NCBI RefSeq assembly: GCF_026870155.1
Contig: NZ_CP113975.1
Location: 1,116,001-1,180,000 of the forward strand
From: Flavobacterium marginilacus
GTDB taxonomy: Bacteria; Bacteroidota; Bacteroidia; Flavobacteriales; Flavobacteriaceae
Direction: 5' to 3'
DNA length: 64,000 nucleotides
Below are positions 52,743 through 62,299 of the stretch, one piece after another. The stretch's first letter is position 1. Each line of letters opens with the position of its first letter. Under the pieces are notes generated by a model. That model had not been told where the DNA came from. It saw only the letters and a list, made by a program, of their open reading frames with translations, and did not search any database. The position numbers and the translations under genes are program-made.

Positions 52743-53606
52743 ATGGAGGCAATAAAAATTATCGAATGTCCGCGGGATGCTATGCAAGGCATAAGGGATT
52801 TTATTCCTACCGAAAGAAAGGTCTCATACATACAATCTTTGCTGAGAGTTGGATTTGACAGCATTGATTTTGGCAGCTTTGTTTCGGCGAAAGCCATACC
52901 GCAGATGCAGGATACTGCCGAAGTTTTAGAACTGCTTGATTTGTCTAAAACTAAAAGTAAATTATTGGCTATTATTGCCAATGTTCAAGGAGCTTCTTTA
53001 GCATCACAATATTCCGAAATTCAGTATTTGGGATTCCCTTTTTCGATTTCGGAAAATTTTCAGATGCGGAATACCCATAAAACCATAGCTGAATCTTTGA
53101 CAGCGCTGGATGAGATTTTAAATATAGCAGATAAAACCAATAAAGAAGCTATTGCTTATCTTTCTATGGGTTTTGGAAATCCGTATGGAGATCCTTGGAA
53201 TGTTGAAATAGTGGCGCAATGGATCGAAAAATTAGCGGGAATGGGAGTGAAAATTTTATCACTTTCTGATACAGTTGGAAGCTCAACTCCGGATGTGATT
53301 GAATATTTATTTTCTAATTTAATTCCGCAGTATCCTCAAATTGAATTTGGAGCACATTTACACACAACACCAGATAAATGGCTGGAAAAATTAGATGCTG
53401 CTTATAAAGGTGGATGCCGTCGTTATGATGGAGCTATTCAGGGATTTGGCGGCTGTCCAATGGCTTCGGATAACCTGACCGGAAATATGCCGACCGAGAA
53501 ATTACTTTCTTATTTTACAGTTCAAAAGGAAGAAACCAACTGCAGTCCCATCAGTTTTGAAAGTGCCTACAATGAAGCTTCAAAATTATTCGGTAAATTT
53601 CATTGA
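52743..53606 (+). CDS. Hydroxymethylglutaryl-CoA lyase family protein
   Basis: A 287-residue DRE-TIM lyase: ECPRDAMQGIRDFIPTERK (catalytic Arg-Asp), SLSDTVGSSTPD, FGAHLHTTPDKW (metal His pair) and GFGGCPMASDNLTGN (catalytic Cys loop). It matches HMG-CoA lyase, which splits HMG-CoA into acetoacetate and acetyl-CoA at the end of leucine breakdown. The other leucine-pathway genes are not nearby. The N-terminal motif is CPRDAMQ rather than the usual GPRDGLQ, which is worth noting. Confidence 0.9.
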   Translation: MEAIKIIECPRDAMQGIRDFIPTERKVSYIQSLLRVGFDSIDFGSFVSAKAIPQMQDTAEVLELLDLSKTKSKLLAIIANVQGASLASQYSEIQYLGFPFSISENFQMRNTHKTIAESLTALDEILNIADKTNKEAIAYLSMGFGNPYGDPWNVEIVAQWIEKLAGMGVKILSLSDTVGSSTPDVIEYLFSNLIPQYPQIEFGAHLHTTPDKWLEKLDAAYKGGCRRYDGAIQGFGGCPMASDNLTGNMPTEKLLSYFTVQKEETNCSPISFESAYNEASKLFGKFH

Positions 53607-53716
53607 TAAAAAATTATTTATGACATTAAGTGTTTGATTATTACTGGTTTTAATTTTTTTTGGCTTAATTTAGTAGTGTTTTACTATTATAAGAAACAGC
53701 TATTAAAATCTGTAAT

Positions 53717-54268
53717 ATGAATTTTACTTTTTTCAAAAGAATTATTTTGATGACCTTTTTGGGATGCTGTTTTTTTTCATGCAGCAGTGATTTGGATTTT
53801 GATCAGATCAATGATTTTAATGCACAGCCAGTCCTTATTGGTAATCTTGCCTACTTCAATATAAATGCTCCTGAATTTATTTCGAACGGATCTGAAACTC
53901 CTATTTTTTCATATACTTCGGATGTCGATTTTTTAAACAAGTCTTTCATCAACGAAAATTTGGTTAAAACTGAATTGTATTTTAGAATTAAAAATACAAT
54001 TAATAGGAGTTATGCTTTTACTGTTACTTTTCTCAATAAAAATGGAATACCAATTTATGGTATAAGGATGGATGTTCCTGCATATAATGGAACTGAAATT
54101 CTTGTAGAAAAAACAGAAACATTTTCTGCAGCTAATGTAGATATATTAAAAAATACAACCAAGATGGTTTTCTCTGTCAGGATGTTTTCGGGACCGCCAA
54201 TAAAAGCCTCTACATCGGGGAGAGTTGAGTTAAGTTCAAGTCTAACCGCTTATTTTGATATAAGATGA
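53717..54268 (+). CDS. Hypothetical lipoprotein preceding DUF5723
   Basis: A 183-residue predicted lipoprotein. The N-terminal hydrophobic stretch IILMTFLGCCFFSCSSD has several Cys; Cys22 is the most likely lipidation site. The rest is beta-rich (LVKTELYFRIKNTINRSYAF, TKMVFSVRMFSG) without a known family. Its stop overlaps the DUF5723 start (ATGA), so the pair is translationally coupled and probably works together at the outer membrane. Confidence 0.83.
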   Translation: MNFTFFKRIILMTFLGCCFFSCSSDLDFDQINDFNAQPVLIGNLAYFNINAPEFISNGSETPIFSYTSDVDFLNKSFINENLVKTELYFRIKNTINRSYAFTVTFLNKNGIPIYGIRMDVPAYNGTEILVEKTETFSAANVDILKNTTKMVFSVRMFSGPPIKASTSGRVELSSSLTAYFDIR

Positions 54269-55668
54269 GAAAAACAATTATCCTTTTAAGCTGCTTTTTC
54301 TCTTTTTTTGGTTTTTCTCAAAACAAAGAGATTTTATATAACTTCACGCCTCAGCCTCAAAGTTTATTGACGAATCCTGGAGCAGATGTAAAATATAAAT
54401 GGTTTTTTGGAGTGCCGTTATTGTCTGGTATTTCGGCTAATGTGGGGTCTACGGGATTTGATGCTTATAGTTTATTTGCTGATAACGGAGTGGATTTTAC
54501 AACCAAAGTAAAGAATGCAGTTGCAGCAACCAATAGTCACGATTATGTAACGGCTAATCAGCAGCTGGAAGTATTTACTGCCGGATTCAGAGTAGGAGGA
54601 GAGGAGAGTAAATCTTACGTCTCTTTCGGAATGTATCAAGAATTGGATTCTTTTATTTATGTACCCACAGATCCAGCGATATTGGCATTGTACGGAAATA
54701 AAGATTATATAGGCAAGTCCTTTGATTTGGGTGATTTGAGTGTGAAAGCCGAGCTGTTATCTGTTTTTCATGCTGGTTTTAATAAGCAGATTAATGAGAA
54801 ACTTATCCTTGGAGTCCGGGGGAAAATTTATTCCAGTATTTATAACGCAAAATCAACGCACAACTCAGGTTATTTTGTTACTGTTCAAGACGATAAATTG
54901 ATTTATAATCAGTCTATATACTCTAATTTAGAGCTTAATACTTCAGGATTGTCTAAATATTTGGATGAAAATTATGAGGGTGATGCAGGCAGTGATATAC
55001 GGTATGATATCAGCAAACGTGCTTTTTTTGGAGGTAATTTAGGATTGGGACTGGATTTAGGAGTGACGTATTATCCAAAACGAAATATACAGCTTACAGC
55101 CAGTTTAGTTGATATTGGTTACATCAGCCATTCGAAAGATGTAGAAACTTATACCTTAAAAGGGCAGTATAATTATAAAGGAGTAATCACTGATTTCAAT
55201 TCGGCTGGTACTGTTGGGGATGCTTATCAGGATTTTAAAGAAGCGATTCCTTTAGATACATTATATAACAAGTATAAAACACAGCGCCCATTGAAGTTTT
55301 ATTCTTCTTTTCAATATTCATTTGAAGAAGACAGGCAGGAAGAATGCAGTTGTACAGTTGATGAAGATGCCTGGTATCGAAGTGCAGTTGGAGCACAGCT
55401 CTTTCTGATGACAACTCCAAGAGAGCCCTTGGCAGCCTTGACGGGATATTACAGAAGGAGAATTCTCAAAGGCCTGCAGATGAAAGCAACATATACAGTC
55501 GATTCATATTCTGCTAAAAATATAGGATTAGGACTGACAGCCAAAATAGGTGTTGTTAATTTTTATGTTCTGGCAGATAATCTTTTGGAATATAAAGATA
55601 TTTCTAAGGCCAATGCTTTAACATTTCAAATAGGATTTAATATAATTTCGGGAGGCAGCAGTAAATAG
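54265..55668 (+). CDS. DUF5723 outer-membrane protein
   Basis: A 467-residue protein with the signal peptide MRKTIILLSCFFSFFGFSQ, the DUF5723 opening LLTNPGADVKYKWFFGVP, and a long series of amphipathic strands ending ..LTFQIGFNIISGGSSK. A run CSCTVDEDAW near residue 370 may be a disulphide loop. It is a predicted outer-membrane barrel, and the family is confined to Bacteroidota. It is coupled by a 4-nt overlap to the lipoprotein gene. Function unknown. Confidence 0.87.
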   Translation: MRKTIILLSCFFSFFGFSQNKEILYNFTPQPQSLLTNPGADVKYKWFFGVPLLSGISANVGSTGFDAYSLFADNGVDFTTKVKNAVAATNSHDYVTANQQLEVFTAGFRVGGEESKSYVSFGMYQELDSFIYVPTDPAILALYGNKDYIGKSFDLGDLSVKAELLSVFHAGFNKQINEKLILGVRGKIYSSIYNAKSTHNSGYFVTVQDDKLIYNQSIYSNLELNTSGLSKYLDENYEGDAGSDIRYDISKRAFFGGNLGLGLDLGVTYYPKRNIQLTASLVDIGYISHSKDVETYTLKGQYNYKGVITDFNSAGTVGDAYQDFKEAIPLDTLYNKYKTQRPLKFYSSFQYSFEEDRQEECSCTVDEDAWYRSAVGAQLFLMTTPREPLAALTGYYRRRILKGLQMKATYTVDSYSAKNIGLGLTAKIGVVNFYVLADNLLEYKDISKANALTFQIGFNIISGGSSK

Positions 55669-55836
55669 CTGAAAAGACTTTTTCCTTCGGTTTTCTGTGT
55701 TTAGTACTTCTATGCAATGATGTTTTAAAGTTAAGTTTTGAAATAAGTCTGTCTTTTTAAAATAAAAGAAGAATTGCGGATTTGGTCCAAATAAAATAAA
55801 AAAAGGGAGTTAGGTAGTTTTTAGCTCAAAATTGCT

Positions 55837-55844
55837 TATATTTG
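55837..55844 (+). promoter_or_regulatory. -7 box of guaB
   Basis: TATATTTG, 26 nt before the guaB ATG. The in-frame TTG at 55832 overlaps this box, which argues against it as a start. Confidence 0.6.
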
Positions 55845-55870
55845 CACGCAATTCAACTAGAAATTGCAAC

Positions 55871-57343
55871 ATGATAGCACATAACTCAAAGATTATCGGT
55901 GAAGGTTTAACTTACGATGATGTATTATTAGTTCCTAATTACTCAAATGTTCTTCCTCGCGAAGTGAGTATCCAATCAAAATTTTCCAGAAATATTACGC
56001 TTAATGTTCCTATTGTATCTGCTGCTATGGATACTGTAACTGAAAGTGCAATGGCAATCGCTATGGCACAAGAAGGAGGAATTGGTGTTTTACATAAAAA
56101 CATGACAATCGAACAGCAGGCAGCCAAAGTACGTAAAGTAAAACGTGCTGAGTCTGGAATGATTATCGATCCCGTTACTTTATTACTGACTTCCACTGTT
56201 TCTGATGCTAAAGCGGCGATGAGAGAATATGGTATCGGCGGTATTCCAATTGTGGATGAAAATAAAATTTTAAAAGGAATTGTTACCAATAGAGATTTAC
56301 GTTTTGAAAAAAATGGTTCAAGACCTATTATTGAGGTAATGACCAGTGAAAATTTAGTAACTGTTGCCGAAGGAACTTCATTGGAAGAAGCTGAGGTTGT
56401 GCTTCAAGGTCACAAAATTGAAAAATTACCTGTTATAAATGATAAAAATGAGCTGGTTGGTTTAATCACTTTTAGAGATATTACCAAATTGACTCAAAAA
56501 CCAAATGCCAATAAAGATAAATTTGGACGTTTAAGAGTAGCTGCCGCTCTAGGAGTTACTGCCGATGCTGTTGATAGAGCAACTGCTCTTGTTAATGCAG
56601 GTGTTGATGCTGTAATTATTGATACGGCTCACGGACACACTCAAGGTGTTGTTGATGTATTGAAAGCTGTAAAAGCTAAATTCCCAAAACTTGATGTGAT
56701 TGTTGGTAACATTGCTACTCCTGAAGCTGCAAAATATTTGGTAGAAAATGGGGCAGATGGTGTAAAAGTTGGAATTGGACCTGGTTCTATCTGTACAACA
56801 AGAGTTGTTGCAGGAGTTGGATTTCCTCAATTTTCTGCTGTTCTAGAAGTTGCTGCAGCCATAAAAGGAACAGGTGTGCCGGTAATTGCTGATGGCGGAA
56901 TCCGTTATACAGGTGATATTCCTAAAGCAATTGCAGCAGGAGCCGATAGTGTAATGTTAGGTTCATTATTAGCAGGAACAATGGAATCTCCAGGAGAGAC
57001 TATCATTTTTGAAGGAAGAAAATTCAAATCTTATAGAGGAATGGGTTCTGTTGAAGCGATGCAGGAAGGGTCGAAAGACCGTTATTTCCAAGACGTGGAA
57101 GACGATGTTAAGAAACTGGTTCCAGAAGGAATTGTTGGCCGTGTACCATATAAAGGAGAATTGAACGAAAGTATGCAGCAATTCGTTGGCGGACTTCGTG
57201 CCGGTATGGGTTACTGCGGTTCCAAAGATATTGCCACTTTACAGGATACAGGACGATTTGTACGTATTACTGCCAGCGGAATCAACGAAAGTCATCCGCA
57301 TGATGTAACAATCACAAAAGAAGCTCCGAATTATTCGAGATAG
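55871..57343 (+). CDS. guaB: IMP dehydrogenase
   Basis: A 490-residue enzyme oxidising IMP to XMP with NAD, the committed step of GMP synthesis. The TIM barrel is split by two CBS domains (about 95-210: [31 protein letters not shown]). The catalytic cysteine lies in [11 protein letters not shown], the phosphate site in [11 protein letters not shown] and the flap in [15 protein letters not shown] [18 protein letters not shown] 55871 gives the standard start [18 protein letters not shown]. Expression is probably tuned by purine supply, but no riboswitch is visible. Confidence 0.97.
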   Translation: MIAHNSKIIGEGLTYDDVLLVPNYSNVLPREVSIQSKFSRNITLNVPIVSAAMDTVTESAMAIAMAQEGGIGVLHKNMTIEQQAAKVRKVKRAESGMIIDPVTLLLTSTVSDAKAAMREYGIGGIPIVDENKILKGIVTNRDLRFEKNGSRPIIEVMTSENLVTVAEGTSLEEAEVVLQGHKIEKLPVINDKNELVGLITFRDITKLTQKPNANKDKFGRLRVAAALGVTADAVDRATALVNAGVDAVIIDTAHGHTQGVVDVLKAVKAKFPKLDVIVGNIATPEAAKYLVENGADGVKVGIGPGSICTTRVVAGVGFPQFSAVLEVAAAIKGTGVPVIADGGIRYTGDIPKAIAAGADSVMLGSLLAGTMESPGETIIFEGRKFKSYRGMGSVEAMQEGSKDRYFQDVEDDVKKLVPEGIVGRVPYKGELNESMQQFVGGLRAGMGYCGSKDIATLQDTGRFVRITASGINESHPHDVTITKEAPNYSR

Positions 57344-57376
57344 TAATAAGTTTTAAAGGCGAAAGTCTAAAAGTTA

Positions 57377-57409
57377 AAAGGTGTAAGATTAGTTCTTGCA
57401 CCTTTTTTG
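57377..57409 (+). terminator. Terminator of guaB
   Basis: AAAGGTGTAAGA pairs with TTCTTGCACCTTT (one G-T) around TTAG and is followed by T residues. Confidence 0.82.
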
Positions 57410-57455
57410 TTTGGATGTGATTTTTTTAAGGTAATTAGCTGATGACGAGTATATA

Positions 57456-57692
57456 TCAGTTCAACGATCGCTTGAATTTGCAATCATAAGGGTTTCGAAC
57501 ACTTACTCTGGTACTCTTTTGCAAACGAGCACCAGCGGGAAGTTCTGTAAATAAATCGTGAAAATATTCTTCTGAGATAACTTTTAATAGGGATTGAAAT
57601 TTAGAATCAATATTACTTTCATTGTTTATGTTTAATTTTTTGTTTCTGGGGGTTGATTGTGCTAATATTCTGCTGCTTGACGCAGTAGTGGA
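57456..57692 (-). pseudogene. Unidentified coding remnant (78 codons, no start codon)
   Basis: On the minus strand an open frame runs from a TAA at 57693-57695 to a stop at 57456-57458 without an ATG. Its last 40 codons read like real protein (LLKVISEEYFHDLFTELP, then GARLQKSTRVSVRNPYDCKF). The first half is low in complexity. It may be the C-terminus of a decayed gene. I do not recognise the family. Confidence 0.4.
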
Positions 57693-57724
57693 TTATGCAT
57701 TTTTTATTTGTTTTAGTAAATTCT

Positions 57725-58234
57725 TTATCTCCAGTATTTTGGATATTTCCTGTAAGGGTTAATGTTATTAAACAACAAAGCAATAATCGTTATAATCACA
57801 GAACCGGATAAAACAGGGTTTAATAAAAAATCCCAATGGCAAGCCCCTAATATAACCACTATTGGGTCTGCCCCTGCAGGAGGATGTGTTGTTTTGGTTA
57901 GGAGCATTGTCCCAATTGCTAATCCAACGCCTAAAGCAAGTGAGTACCATTGGTTACCAAATAGCCAAAAGCAACAAAGCCCTATAAATGTTGAAATTAA
58001 GTGTCCCCCAATAATATTTCGGGGCTGTGCTAAAGGGCTTTCAGGTACGCCAAAAGCCAGTACGCAACTAGCACCAAAGGGAGCCATAATAAAAGGCAGC
58101 TGGAGATTTTTTGTAAGGAAAGCTAATATTGTAATAGTAATAAAGCCCCCAAGTCCCGAATAAATAGAAAATTTAAAAGTTACGGGTTTAGGACTTTTAT
58201 CAACGGTTTTAAATTTGATAATGTATTTTTTCAT
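57725..58234 (-). CDS. HPP-family membrane protein
   Basis: A 169-residue protein of the HPP family (PF04982). The signature THPPAGADPIVVILG is present, and PFGASCVLAFGVPESPLAQP and RNIIGGHLISTFIGL are the other conserved blocks. Four or so membrane helices are visible. Plant and cyanobacterial relatives have been linked to nitrite transport; the role here is unknown. It reads leftward, apart from its neighbours. Confidence 0.93.
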   Translation of the reverse strand: MKKYIIKFKTVDKSPKPVTFKFSIYSGLGGFITITILAFLTKNLQLPFIMAPFGASCVLAFGVPESPLAQPRNIIGGHLISTFIGLCCFWLFGNQWYSLALGVGLAIGTMLLTKTTHPPAGADPIVVILGACHWDFLLNPVLSGSVIITIIALLFNNINPYRKYPKYWR

Positions 58235-58293
58235 TTTATTATAATAGAGTTTAGAGACAGTTTTAAAAACCTGTGCATGTTACATTTGATAAA

Positions 58294-58331
58294 AAAAACC
58301 TCTTTTTAGATAGTTTAAAAAGAGGTTTCCA
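58294..58331 (-). terminator. Terminator of the TetR-DUF1348 unit
   Basis: AAACCTCTTTTTA pairs with TAAAAAGAGGTTT. On the minus strand a T run follows. It lies 75 nt past the DUF1348 stop. Confidence 0.75.
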
Positions 58332-58405
58332 ATATTAATTCACGATAAAGTCTTGCAGATTCATTTCTAAATTGCATACTCTCAACATTTTGCCTGAATA
58401 CCATT

Positions 58406-58816
58406 CTATAAATATCTATCAGACTCATTTATTTCCAGGTCATTTATACTTGCATATCTTTTTTTCATCAAGCCATTTTCGTCAAACTCCCAGTTTTCAT
58501 TCCCATAAGCTCTAAACCAATTTCCATCTTTGGTTTGGTACTCATATTCAAATCTGACTGCAATTCGGTTTTCGGTATGTGACCAATACTCTTTTTTGAG
58601 TTTGTAATTCAATTCTCTTTTCCATTTGTCGCTAAGGAATTTTACGATTTCTTCTCTTCCATTGACAAAAGTACTTCGATTTCTCCATTCGCTGTCAATG
58701 GTATAGGCCAGTGATACTTTTTTCGGATTCTGTGAGTTCCAGGCGTCTTCGGCCATTTGAATTTTCTGTTTAGCGGTTTCCAACGTAAAGGGAGGAAGCG
58801 GGTGTTTCTGTTCCAT
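58406..58816 (-). CDS. DUF1348 / NTF2-like protein
   Basis: A 136-residue protein of the DUF1348 family (NTF2/SnoaL-like fold): [33 protein letters not shown] [51 protein letters not shown] and the [13 protein letters not shown] tail. The cone fold binds small hydrophobic molecules; function is unknown. It begins 12 nt after the TetR stop, so the repressor and this protein are one operon, suggesting a response to a small molecule. Confidence 0.9.
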   Translation of the reverse strand: MEQKHPLPPFTLETAKQKIQMAEDAWNSQNPKKVSLAYTIDSEWRNRSTFVNGREEIVKFLSDKWKRELNYKLKKEYWSHTENRIAVRFEYEYQTKDGNWFRAYGNENWEFDENGLMKKRYASINDLEINESDRYL

Positions 58817-58828
58817 TTTGTTATTAAT

Positions 58829-59353
58829 TTAAATTATACTTTTTACTATTGCTATTGATTTATTTACAATTTCGTTTGACTGAAACAATTGACTTTCTAT
58901 AATAGAACCTTCAAATAGAAGATAAATATGTGTCGCCAATAATTCATCCTTTATTAGCTGACTAAAGAATACTCTCAAATCATTTTTGTGTGATTGAATA
59001 ACTCTAAGAATGCCTTCTTGTTCTTTTGATATTTCGGATAAAATATTTAGGAAACTGCAACCTCTGAAATTTTCTCTTGCGTTCATTTGTATGATAAAGT
59101 CAAATGCACTTACAATTTTTTCTTTTTGATTTTTTGTTTTTGAGGTGAAATCGATAAGCTTACTAAACCAATAGTCATGTCTTCTGATTAGAAACTCAAC
59201 ACATAAGTCATCCTTAGATTTAAAATGCTGGTAAAAACTGGCTTTCGCAACATTCGCCTCACTTATGATTTGGTTAATTCCAGTGCTGTTATAGCCTTGT
59301 TGATGAAATAAAACGGAGGCTTTTTCTAGTATTCTTTCTCTTGGTACACTCAT
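58829..59353 (-). CDS. TetR-family transcriptional regulator
   Basis: A 174-residue repressor. The N-terminal helix-turn-helix reads RILEKASVLFHQQGYNSTG then INQIISEANVAKASFYQHFK (about 5-50); the ligand-binding helices follow (FDFIIQMNARENFRGCSFLN). I chose ATG 59353 (MSVPRERIL) over TTG 59389, which lies next to the operator. An inverted repeat ACAGAC-AA-GTCTGT 42 bp upstream is the likely operator, so it should repress itself and the downstream DUF1348 gene until a ligand binds. Confidence 0.92.
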   Translation of the reverse strand: MSVPRERILEKASVLFHQQGYNSTGINQIISEANVAKASFYQHFKSKDDLCVEFLIRRHDYWFSKLIDFTSKTKNQKEKIVSAFDFIIQMNARENFRGCSFLNILSEISKEQEGILRVIQSHKNDLRVFFSQLIKDELLATHIYLLFEGSIIESQLFQSNEIVNKSIAIVKSII

Positions 59354-59389
59354 GAGTTCTTTAATTTTTATCAAATGTATAAAAAACAA

Positions 59390-59413
59390 AACATACAGAC
59401 AAGTCTGTTCGTT
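59390..59413 (-). promoter_or_regulatory. Probable TetR operator
   Basis: The inverted repeat ACAGAC (59395-59400) AA GTCTGT (59403-59408) is perfect in the core. It extends to AACATACAGAC / GTCTGTTCGTT with two mismatches. It lies 42 bp before the regulator's ATG. Confidence 0.7.
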
Positions 59414-59494
59414 TTTTTTATTGATTTTTTTTGAAAAGTTTTAAAAATCAGATTTATAATGCCTAAAAAGTACTATTAATAGGAGGGAGAAGTA

Positions 59495-59575
59495 ACTAGC
59501 CCCCGATGGAAGTAGATATCCTTTTGTCTTGTTCTCAGACGAGACAAAAGGATATTGTGTACATCGGGAGTGAAA
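59495..59575 (+). repeat. Dispersed hairpin repeat family 1, copy E
   Basis: Boxes: ACTAGCCCCCGATGGAAG, ATATCC, hairpin CCTTTTGTCTTGT / ACGAGACAAAAGG (13 bp), ATATTGTG, CATCGGGAG. The box order matches copies C and D but the arms are unrelated in sequence. It lies between the TetR operator and the Kef antiporter stop. Confidence 0.7.
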
Positions 59576-59665
59576 TTATTCGAGATAAAGTAGTCGAAAC
59601 GGCGAAAATTTTTTGTGTAGTCATGGTCAGTCTCCCTTTCCTTCGAAGAGGGTCGGGGAGAAGAT

Positions 59666-61906
59666 TTAATCATGTCCCAAATCTGCTAATAACTTTTTAT
59701 CTCCTACGATCCATAAAATATCATCTTTTTCAAGAATAACATTTGATTCAGGATTTAGGGTTCGCTTTCCTCTTTTTTCGATGCCTACGACCAATCCTTT
59801 TGTTTTTTCGCGAAGTTTGGATTCCTTGATGCTTTTTCCCAAAAAGGTATGGTTTTTTAGTTCGATTTGACGCAAAACAATATCGGGTTCCACAACTTCT
59901 GGAGAAAGATCTATTTCGTGCTGATCCAGGTATTTTTTGAATTCCTGTACTTGAGCATCAGTTCCTATAACGCAGATTTCATCACCAGGAAACACACGTT
60001 CGTTAGCATCGGGGATGTGAATCATAACGTCGCCACGCTTGATGGAAACAAGGTTAACGCCCAGGTTTTCTCGAATCTGCAGTTTTTTTAGGGCTTCACC
60101 GGCTATATTGGATTCGGCAGCAATATCGAATATTGCCATGTGCCCGTCCCAAGGAGACAAGTCGCTTCGGCTTCTTTTGGCTTTGGCGATTTCACGATCA
60201 TTTAAATTGCTTAGGAAATGGTTTTCAATTTTATGGTATTGCATGTGAAGTCTTTTTTGAAAAATAAAATAAATAACCACTGCAATGATGAATGCAATAA
60301 AAGCAATTTTTGGTGAGAAAAATATATTAAGCAGCAGACCAATAAAGAATATTGACAGTATTATACGAATGAAAAACAGCATAGTCAGCGGTCCGCGCGA
60401 TTTGCGGTCCAGCATTAATTCTTCGACTTCACGGACAGCAACACGGCGAAAAGCAAGTGCCCACAAAAATGGAGATACGATTGCCAGCGTAATTAATGCT
60501 CCAATAGTGTTTCCTAAATGATAGTCTTCAACTAATGGCAGCATGAAACGGGAAGAGAGCAGAATTACAGCCAGAATAATCACTACAAGTACGATTACCT
60601 GAATTAGAAAAGCATTAATAACCGTTTGCCATAAACTAACTGTTTTTATGGCCTGCGTACTGGCTGAATAGCGTTCTATTCGTTTCACCCATTTTCGGGG
60701 CAGGTTATGCGCCAAATATTCAGAAAAAGGAAGCGAATATTTAATCATAAAAGGGGTCGTAAACACGGTTACTGCCGAAACAGCGACTACAATCGGATAC
60801 AAAAAGGAATTAGTTGCTTTCAGCGTTACACCTAATGTTGCTATAATAAAGGAGAATTCCCCAATTTGCGACAAACTCATTCCTGTTCGTATAGAATCTT
60901 TTAACGGCTGTCCTGATAATATGGCTCCAAATGTAGAACTGATAGATTGTCCAAAAATAGTAACAATCGACAGAATTGCAACAGGAAGAGCATGCTGGTA
61001 AAGTGCATCAGGATTAATTAACATACCGACAGATACGAAAAAGACAGCTCCAAATAAATCTTTTACCGGTTTTACCAAATGTTCAATATGCTCGGCCTGG
61101 GTGGTTTCGGCAATGATGGATCCCATTATGAAGGCTCCAAGCGCAGGAGAAAAACCAGCATTTGCTGCTAAAATCACCATCATAAGGCAGAGTGAGAGCG
61201 AAATTATCAGTAACATTTCATCAGTGAGCAGGTGTTTTGTTTTTTTGAGTACTGTCGGAATGATAAAAATTCCTCCCAAAAACCAAAGTACAAGAAAAAA
61301 GAGCAACTTGATAACAGACATCAGGAGATCACCGCCTGAAAACTGATTACTCACCGCAACCGTTGACAATAAAACCATCATCAAAATGGCTAATATATCC
61401 TGAACAATCAAAGAGCCGATAACGATTCCCGCAAATTTTTGGGTCTTCACACCCAATTCGTCAAATGATTTTAAAATAATTGTAGTGGAAGATATTGAGA
61501 GAATCACTCCCAAAAAAATACTGTCCATTTTTGGCCAGCCGAGCCACTGTCCCACAACATATCCCAAAAGGCACATACTCACAATCTGGACTCCAGCGGT
61601 AATTGAAGCGGTGCCCCCCACTTTCATTAATTTTTTGAAACTAAATTCCAATCCGAGACTGAAGAGCAAAAAGATAACTCCAATTTCAGCCCAGACTTCG
61701 ACGCTTTTTATTTCTTTGACTGAAGGGAAAAAATCAAAATGATTACCCGCCAAAAAACCGGCGATCAAATAACCTAATACCAATGGCTGTTTGAGCTTTC
61801 TAAATAATACAACGGCAACAGCGGCAGTCATTAAGATAAGTCCCAGATCGCTTATTAATGGGTTTAAATGACTTGTTGTTTCAGGTACATCGGTTAATAG
61901 GCTCAT
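59666..61906 (-). CDS. Kef/CPA2-type cation:proton antiporter with two RCK_C domains
   Basis: A 746-residue membrane antiporter. Twelve or so helices span 20-400 (PLVLGYLIAGFLAGN, IGVIFLLFSLGLEFSFKKL, ISSTTIILKSFDELGVK, GFSPALGAFIMGSIIAET). A second cluster of helices lies near 425-560. The C-terminus has two TrkA_C/RCK_C domains (about 600-670 and 675-746: LGVNLVSIKRGDVMIHIPD, VFPGDEICVIGTDAQVQEF; LVVGIEKRGKRTLNPESNVI, LEKDDILWIVGDKK). It exchanges K+ or Na+ for protons, gated through the RCK_C domains. The extra central helices are seen in Bacteroidota members. Confidence 0.92.
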   Translation of the reverse strand: MSLLTDVPETTSHLNPLISDLGLILMTAAVAVVLFRKLKQPLVLGYLIAGFLAGNHFDFFPSVKEIKSVEVWAEIGVIFLLFSLGLEFSFKKLMKVGGTASITAGVQIVSMCLLGYVVGQWLGWPKMDSIFLGVILSISSTTIILKSFDELGVKTQKFAGIVIGSLIVQDILAILMMVLLSTVAVSNQFSGGDLLMSVIKLLFFLVLWFLGGIFIIPTVLKKTKHLLTDEMLLIISLSLCLMMVILAANAGFSPALGAFIMGSIIAETTQAEHIEHLVKPVKDLFGAVFFVSVGMLINPDALYQHALPVAILSIVTIFGQSISSTFGAILSGQPLKDSIRTGMSLSQIGEFSFIIATLGVTLKATNSFLYPIVVAVSAVTVFTTPFMIKYSLPFSEYLAHNLPRKWVKRIERYSASTQAIKTVSLWQTVINAFLIQVIVLVVIILAVILLSSRFMLPLVEDYHLGNTIGALITLAIVSPFLWALAFRRVAVREVEELMLDRKSRGPLTMLFFIRIILSIFFIGLLLNIFFSPKIAFIAFIIAVVIYFIFQKRLHMQYHKIENHFLSNLNDREIAKAKRSRSDLSPWDGHMAIFDIAAESNIAGEALKKLQIRENLGVNLVSIKRGDVMIHIPDANERVFPGDEICVIGTDAQVQEFKKYLDQHEIDLSPEVVEPDIVLRQIELKNHTFLGKSIKESKLREKTKGLVVGIEKRGKRTLNPESNVILEKDDILWIVGDKKLLADLGHD

Positions 61907-62034
61907 ATGTTAGGATTGTAATTTGTAAGGACAGATTAGTTGTAAAAATCGTTGATGGCTAATTTACAAAAAAAAGATTTTTTTTAGGTTTTAACGGTAG
62001 CCGCTTTTGAAAATTTAACCTCGAATTATGAAAA

Positions 62035-62215
62035 ATTAACCGCAAAAAGGACACAAAGAATTACGCTAAGTCCACAAAGATTCTCTTGTCATGAAGTTAA
62101 GTTTAAAATTTTTCTCGGCAAAGACACGAAGACGCAAAGGTTAGAATGTATTTCTTTGCGTCTTTTCGAGATTTTTTTGACAAGGAACTTTGCGAATCTT
62201 ACGGTTAAACAAAGG
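62035..62215. repeat. Nested inverted-repeat element (family 3), copy 2
   Basis: The inner arms CTCGGCAAAGACACGAAGAC.. (62114-62139) and CTTTGCGTCTTTTCGAG (62154-62170) resemble the 15680-15743 element. The outer arms TTAACCGCAAAAAGG (near 62037) and CTTTGCGAATCTTACGGTTAA (near 62188-62208) are inverted copies. With the purB terminator (62226-62258) this accounts for the 393-bp gap; no ORF is seen. Confidence 0.6.
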
Positions 62216-62225
62216 AATTAGCAAT

Positions 62226-62258
62226 AAAAAAGCTACCCCGAAAAGGATAGCTTATTAG
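62226..62258 (-). terminator. Terminator of purB
   Basis: On the minus strand AAGCTATCC pairs with GGGTAGCTT around TTTTC and is followed by six T. It lies about 45 nt past the stop. Confidence 0.7.
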
Positions 62259-62299
62259 TTATTAGGCAACAGCCATTAGCTTAAAGCCTACAGCTTTTT

